64,000 bases of DNA. Origin: Paenibacillus tundrae (lineage in GTDB: Bacteria; Bacillota; Bacilli; Paenibacillales; Paenibacillaceae). Location of the stretch: the NCBI RefSeq assembly GCF_036884255.1, contig NZ_CP145605.1:4960001-5024000 (forward strand), in the 5' to 3' direction. The position numbers and the translations under genes are program-made. Shown here in pieces: positions 60,731-64,000 of the stretch. The notes under the pieces are model-generated. The model was not told where the DNA came from. It made no database searches and saw nothing but the letters and a program-made list of their open reading frames with translations. The first letter of the stretch is position 1. Each line of letters begins with the position of its first letter.

Positions 60731-62029
60731 TTACAACACGCCATGCAGCACGAAGTTAGCCAAAAAGAGAATGGATATGCCATACATCACGAGCGGCACC
60801 TGTTTTCCTTGGCCTGCGGCCAGCTTCGCAAGTGGATAAGCGATGAATCCAAACGCCATACCGTCCACGATACTATACGTAAAGGGAATCATGACCATGA
60901 TCAAAAAGGCTGGGAATGCCTCTGTGAAGTCGCCAAAATCCATGTCCTTCACACCTTGCACCATCAACCCACCAATAATTATTAAGATTGGTGCAATCGC
61001 ACTATCTGGAATGTAACCAAGCAATGGGATGAAGAAAAAGGTTGCCCCGAACAGCACTGCTGTTACGAGCGGTGTCAAGCCTGTACGACCACCTGCAGCA
61101 ATACCAGCAGTCGTCTCCGCTGCCGCTACCGGTGGGCTGCTTCCAAATATCCCTGCCAGCACCGTACTAATGGAGAGTGCTCGCAGACTGCCTTTGAATC
61201 GTTCTGGACGGCCGATCATTTGCGTTTGAGCGGTAATGAGTCCAATATTTTCGAACACCACAATAAGTAGCAATAGGAATACTGCAATCCAGAAAGCGAT
61301 GTCGGCTAGCTTCATCAATGACAACTCGCCAAACAAGCCTCCATACTGGCGCAGCGCCTCCATTGCCGATACCGACTCGCCTGGTTGTACTGCACCGAGG
61401 ACATAGGCAAGCCCTGTACCAATCAGAATACTAATGAGAAGTCCACCCTGTACATTACGGATAAATAAAATTAAGGCAAGAACTAGCGTCACGCAAGCGG
61501 TGATTACATTAGGATCGTTGAAATGCCCAATTGCTACAAACGTAGTCTGGTGCGCGATTACGATCCCGCTTTTTTGCAAACCGATGAACGTCAAAAACAA
61601 GCCAATCCCTACGGTAATACCATGCTGTAGATTTTTAGGGATCGCTTCACTGATCATTTTATATAATGACGTAAATGCAACAATAGCAAATAATACCCCT
61701 GTAACGGCTACAACAGCCAGCGCTTCCTGCCAACTCAGTTTCATCGAATGTACCAATGTATACGTGAAGAAGGCATTAATCCCCATACCAGGCACAACTA
61801 CAATAGGTGATTTTCCGCCAAATGCCATAAGTAAACAGCCTGCAATAGATGTGAGTAACGTGCCTACCATTGCCGCCTGTAAAGGCATTCCGGCATCAGA
61901 TAGAATTGTAGCATTGACCATAACGATATAGACCACGGCAAAGTAAGAAATGGCTCCTGCCACAATCTCCTTTTTCCACTGATCCCCCGGTTCGATCCCA
62001 AGACGTCTGGACATCCATCCATGTTTCAT
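60731..62029 (-). CDS. NCS2-family purine permease (AzgA/PbuG-type)
   Basis: The 432-residue membrane protein has about 12 to 14 hydrophobic segments. It belongs to the AzgA/PbuG/PbuO branch of the nucleobase transporters, which take up guanine and hypoxanthine. Visible markers are GDQWKKEIVAGAISYFAVVYIVMVNATIL at the start and GSSPPVAAAETTAGIAAGGRTGLTPLVTAVLF in the middle. The specificity is not fixed by the sequence. ATG follows GAGAGGGGAATAG. An unusually structured 5' leader (62129-62257) lies upstream and could regulate it, but it does not match the purine riboswitch. Confidence 0.92.
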   Translation of the reverse strand: MKHGWMSRRLGIEPGDQWKKEIVAGAISYFAVVYIVMVNATILSDAGMPLQAAMVGTLLTSIAGCLLMAFGGKSPIVVVPGMGINAFFTYTLVHSMKLSWQEALAVVAVTGVLFAIVAFTSLYKMISEAIPKNLQHGITVGIGLFLTFIGLQKSGIVIAHQTTFVAIGHFNDPNVITACVTLVLALILFIRNVQGGLLISILIGTGLAYVLGAVQPGESVSAMEALRQYGGLFGELSLMKLADIAFWIAVFLLLLIVVFENIGLITAQTQMIGRPERFKGSLRALSISTVLAGIFGSSPPVAAAETTAGIAAGGRTGLTPLVTAVLFGATFFFIPLLGYIPDSAIAPILIIIGGLMVQGVKDMDFGDFTEAFPAFLIMVMIPFTYSIVDGMAFGFIAYPLAKLAAGQGKQVPLVMYGISILFLANFVLHGVL

Positions 62030-62128
62030 TCGTTCTATTCCCCTCTCAAGCTGTGAATCTCTATGTATTTATCATCATTTCGCACAGCAATGAATATCAT
62101 ACACGGTTTTCACTTTGAAGTACATGAC

Positions 62129-62257
62129 GTAATCCTGACATATCTATTGCTTCACTGGTTCACTTATCACAGCAAATACGCGACTGATCTGACCAACCTT
62201 GTCATGAAGCAGGGCACTGCGTGCTGGGAACTGCACGCATTTAGATATGTCGATTAC
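62129..62257 (-). promoter_or_regulatory. Structured leader candidate before the NCS2 permease gene
   Basis: A 16-base-pair stem can form between 62129-62146 (GTAATC, a two-base bulge, then GACATATCTA) and 62242-62257. Inside it are two further hairpins. GCGTGC (62219-62224) pairs with GCACGC (62233-62238). GCTTCA (62149-62154) pairs with TGAAGC (62205-62210), with the nested GGTT/AACC (62157-62160 and 62195-62198). Together they form a three-way-junction layout. The region lies 100 bases upstream of the NCS2 start. No known riboswitch class was recognised, so this may be a new or degenerate regulatory RNA or a remnant of a small inverted-repeat element. Confidence 0.5.
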
Positions 62258-62288
62258 CTGTTTCAGAGATAAGTAGTAGACAAACACC

Positions 62289-62320
62289 AAAAAACGCAGG
62301 TGCACATAGGCACCCACGTT
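62289..62320 (-). terminator. Terminator after tcdA
   Basis: AACGTGGGTGC and GCACCTGCGTT pair on the minus strand around a short loop, followed by six T. It lies just past the tcdA stop. Confidence 0.75.
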
Positions 62321-62367
62321 CTATAAGGTAGAGAATGTTTATTAATTGATGTTACTTGTTGCTTCTG

Positions 62368-63129
62368 TTATGCCTGTTGCTTCTCATCCGCTTTTTCAAG
62401 CAGTTCTTTCACCGCTACGCTGACCATAATCAGTCCAGCTACCGGTGGAACAAAGGCATTACTCGCTGGTGGCTGTTTGGCTTTACGTATTTCTGGTGCG
62501 TTCTCCGGCACGATTTTTTGCGTAACATCTGCGCGTGGTTTGAGTGGCTCTTCCGTGGAGAATACCACCTTCACGCCTTTTTTGATGCCGTCTTTACGAA
62601 GCTTCGTACGCACTACACGGGCAATCGGGTCCATGGATGTCTTGGAAATATCCGCAACCTGGAATTTCGTCGGATCCATTTTATTCGCCGCACCCATGCT
62701 GGAGATCACTGGAATGTTACGTTTCAGGCACTCTTTAATGAGGTGGACTTTGTAGATGATCGTGTCGGATGCATCCAGTACATAATCCAATTCATATTTG
62801 AACAGTTCCTCGTAAGTCTCTTCCGTGTAAAACATATTCAGTGCAATCGCATCACACTCGGGATTGATCAGCTTCACCCGGTCAACCATCAGATCGGCTT
62901 TCTTCTGACCTACAGTTGTCGTCAACGCATGAATCTGGCGGTTGATATTTGTGATATCCACCACGTCTTTATCAATCAGGATGATGCGTCCAACGCCGCT
63001 GCGCGCAAGGGCTTCTACTGCAATACCGCCTACGCCGCCAATGCCGAGCACAGCTACGGTACTATTTTTGAGAGCATCCAGACCTGCAGGTCCGATGGCC
63101 AGTTCTGTTCTGGAAAATTGATGGAGCAT
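62368..63129 (-). CDS. tcdA: tRNA threonylcarbamoyladenosine dehydratase TcdA
   Basis: TcdA (CsdL, YrvM) converts t6A at position 37 of tRNA to the cyclic form ct6A using ATP. The 253-residue E1-like protein has the nucleotide-binding LGIGGVGGIAVEALARSGVGRIILIDKDVVDITNINRQ, the LDASDTIIYKVHLIKEC segment and GAANKMDPTKF, ending in a hydrophobic VAGLIMVSVAVKELL. ATG follows AGGAGG. It lies 17 bases downstream of aspS on the same strand, as in B. subtilis, so they likely form an operon. Confidence 0.94.
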   Translation of the reverse strand: MLHQFSRTELAIGPAGLDALKNSTVAVLGIGGVGGIAVEALARSGVGRIILIDKDVVDITNINRQIHALTTTVGQKKADLMVDRVKLINPECDAIALNMFYTEETYEELFKYELDYVLDASDTIIYKVHLIKECLKRNIPVISSMGAANKMDPTKFQVADISKTSMDPIARVVRTKLRKDGIKKGVKVVFSTEEPLKPRADVTQKIVPENAPEIRKAKQPPASNAFVPPVAGLIMVSVAVKELLEKADEKQQA

Positions 63130-63146
63130 TGAGATCGAAACCTCCT

Positions 63147-64000
63147 TTATTTCTTTTCCGCTACCGGTTTACGGGCAACACGGATATGAAGTTGTTCCAA
63201 TTGCGAGTTGTCTACTTCAGAAGGTGCATTCATGAGCAGATCCGTTGCACTTGCCGTTTTCGGGAAGGCAATCGTTTCACGCAGGTTCGTACGACCAGCA
63301 AGCAACATTACGAGACGGTCAAGACCAAAGGCAATACCGCCATGTGGTGGAGTTCCGTATTCGAATGCTTCGAGCAAGTAACCGAATTTCTCATTTGCCA
63401 CTTCTGGAGACAATCCCAGAGCTGCAAACATTTTCTCTTGCACGTCACGTTTGTAGATACGCATCGAACCGCCACCGACTTCATAACCATTCAGAACAAG
63501 GTCATAGGCTTGAGCGCGAATTGCACCTGGGTCTGTATCGAACAAATGTACATCTTCATCTTTTGGACGTGTGAACGGATGGTGTTCCGCCACATAACGT
63601 TTCGCATCTTCATCATATCCAAGCAGTGGGAAGTCTACAACCCAAGCAAACTTGAATTTGCTATCATCAATCAGACCGAGTTGACGGCCAATTTTCAGAC
63701 GCAATGCGCCCAGAACGTCAGCAACGACTTTTTTCGTGTCAGCGGAGAAGAGCAACAAGTCGCCTTCCTCTGCACCTGTACGTTCTTTAACGGCTTCGAT
63801 CTCTTCAGGCGTGAAGAACTTCACGATTGGCCCTTTGAACTCGCCATCTTTCACTTGAATCCATGCCAGACCTTTGGCACCGTAACGCGCTGCGAATGGT
63901 CCGAGGTCGTCGATTTCTTTACGGCTCCATGTACCACAGCCTTTAGCGTTCAGTACTTTTACTTCTCCGCCTTTTTCGATGACAGAAGCAAATACTTTAA
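63147..64000 (-). CDS. aspS: Aspartyl-tRNA synthetase, C-terminal part (start outside the window)
   Basis: The reading frame continues to the window edge (64000) without a stop; only about 285 C-terminal residues are inside. Visible are KVLNAKGCGTWSRKEIDDLGPFAARYGAKGLAWI (part of the insert domain), EHHPFTRPKDED, GSMRIYKRDVQEKMF and the class II motif 3 region FGLDRLVMLLAG. AspS charges tRNA-Asp (and tRNA-Asn in non-discriminating forms). An internal GTG at 63854 would give a shorter frame but is not the gene start. hisS is usually next upstream but is outside the window. Confidence 0.96.
   Translation of the reverse strand, partial: KVFASVIEKGGEVKVLNAKGCGTWSRKEIDDLGPFAARYGAKGLAWIQVKDGEFKGPIVKFFTPEEIEAVKERTGAEEGDLLLFSADTKKVVADVLGALRLKIGRQLGLIDDSKFKFAWVVDFPLLGYDEDAKRYVAEHHPFTRPKDEDVHLFDTDPGAIRAQAYDLVLNGYEVGGGSMRIYKRDVQEKMFAALGLSPEVANEKFGYLLEAFEYGTPPHGGIAFGLDRLVMLLAGRTNLRETIAFPKTASATDLLMNAPSEVDNSQLEQLHIRVARKPVAEKK

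Noticed and set aside
62030..62290. Purine riboswitch before the NCS2 permease
   Set aside because: The conserved loop and junction sequences of the purine class were not found, although the leader is structured.
1..64000. tRNA or rRNA genes, insertion sequences, prophage or defence systems
   Set aside because: None was recognised; the genes are ordinary metabolic, cell-wall, RNA-modification and transport genes.

Overview
The window looks like a chromosomal segment of a Paenibacillus-type Firmicute. This is inferred from three things: strong GGAGG-type ribosome binding sites with frequent TTG and GTG starts, Firmicute-specific RNA regulators (tandem glycine riboswitch, alanyl T-box, GlcT antitermination), and a gene neighbourhood (pbpI, trhP2, trhP1, mltG, DUF1292, ruvX, ireB, alaS, yrrI, yrrD, yrvO, cymR, mnmA, rarA, tcdA, aspS) that follows the Bacillus subtilis yrr/yrv region with local rearrangements. 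No tRNA, rRNA, transposase, prophage or CRISPR array was seen.

Layout. (1) 1-4.8 kb: a glycine-riboswitch-controlled gcvT-gcvPA-gcvPB operon on the plus strand. (2) 4.8-6.25 kb: a gene-free stretch built from several unrelated tandem repeat families. (3) 6.3-11.6 kb: glucose PTS genes on the minus strand (ptsG-ptsH-ptsI), with the antiterminator gene glcT upstream and a GlcT target (RAT) plus terminator in the ptsG leader. (4) 11.8-16 kb: flotillin and its NfeD-like partner, an iron-dependent alcohol dehydrogenase and a PPOX-family flavoprotein. (5) 16.2-21.1 kb: the Leloir operon galK-galE-galT with a divergent AraC regulator. (6) 21.4-26.6 kb: minus-strand metabolic genes (aldo/keto reductase, sirtuin, HAD phosphatase, alpha/beta hydrolase, KDPG aldolase, KDG kinase). 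(7) 26.9-33.3 kb: membrane acyltransferase, KGG-repeat stress protein, ilvD, a polysaccharide deacetylase and an AI-2E-family permease. (8) 33.2-53.6 kb: the conserved yrr/yrv region for cell wall, wobble-uridine tRNA modification, alanyl-tRNA synthesis, tRNA thiolation and cysteine control, followed by rarA and a fluoride-channel pair. (9) 53.6-64 kb: a LysR regulator divergent from an SDR and a DMT permease, a frameshifted HelD-like helicase, an ABC exporter, an NCS2 purine permease, tcdA, and the 3' part of aspS running off the window edge.

How the genes fit together. The gcv genes encode the T and P proteins of the glycine cleavage system (gcvH is not in the window) and are switched on by glycine. 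The PTS block imports glucose and phosphorylates it. The gal genes convert galactose to glucose-1-phosphate, and the KdgK/Eda pair splits 2-keto-3-deoxygluconate into pyruvate and glyceraldehyde-3-phosphate. YrvO and MnmA make 2-thiouridine, TrhP1/TrhP2 hydroxylate wobble uridine and TcdA cyclises t6A, so tRNA modification is a recurring theme.

Most of the window is ordinary core genome, and no clear new multi-gene system was found. The observations most worth checking are a strongly structured three-way-junction-like leader before the NCS2 permease (62129-62257), the repeat mosaic at 4.8-6.25 kb, a perfect FNR/CRP-type palindrome at 26771-26792, a helD reading frame broken at a run of seven A, and the absence of trmR (yrrM) between trhP1 and mltG.
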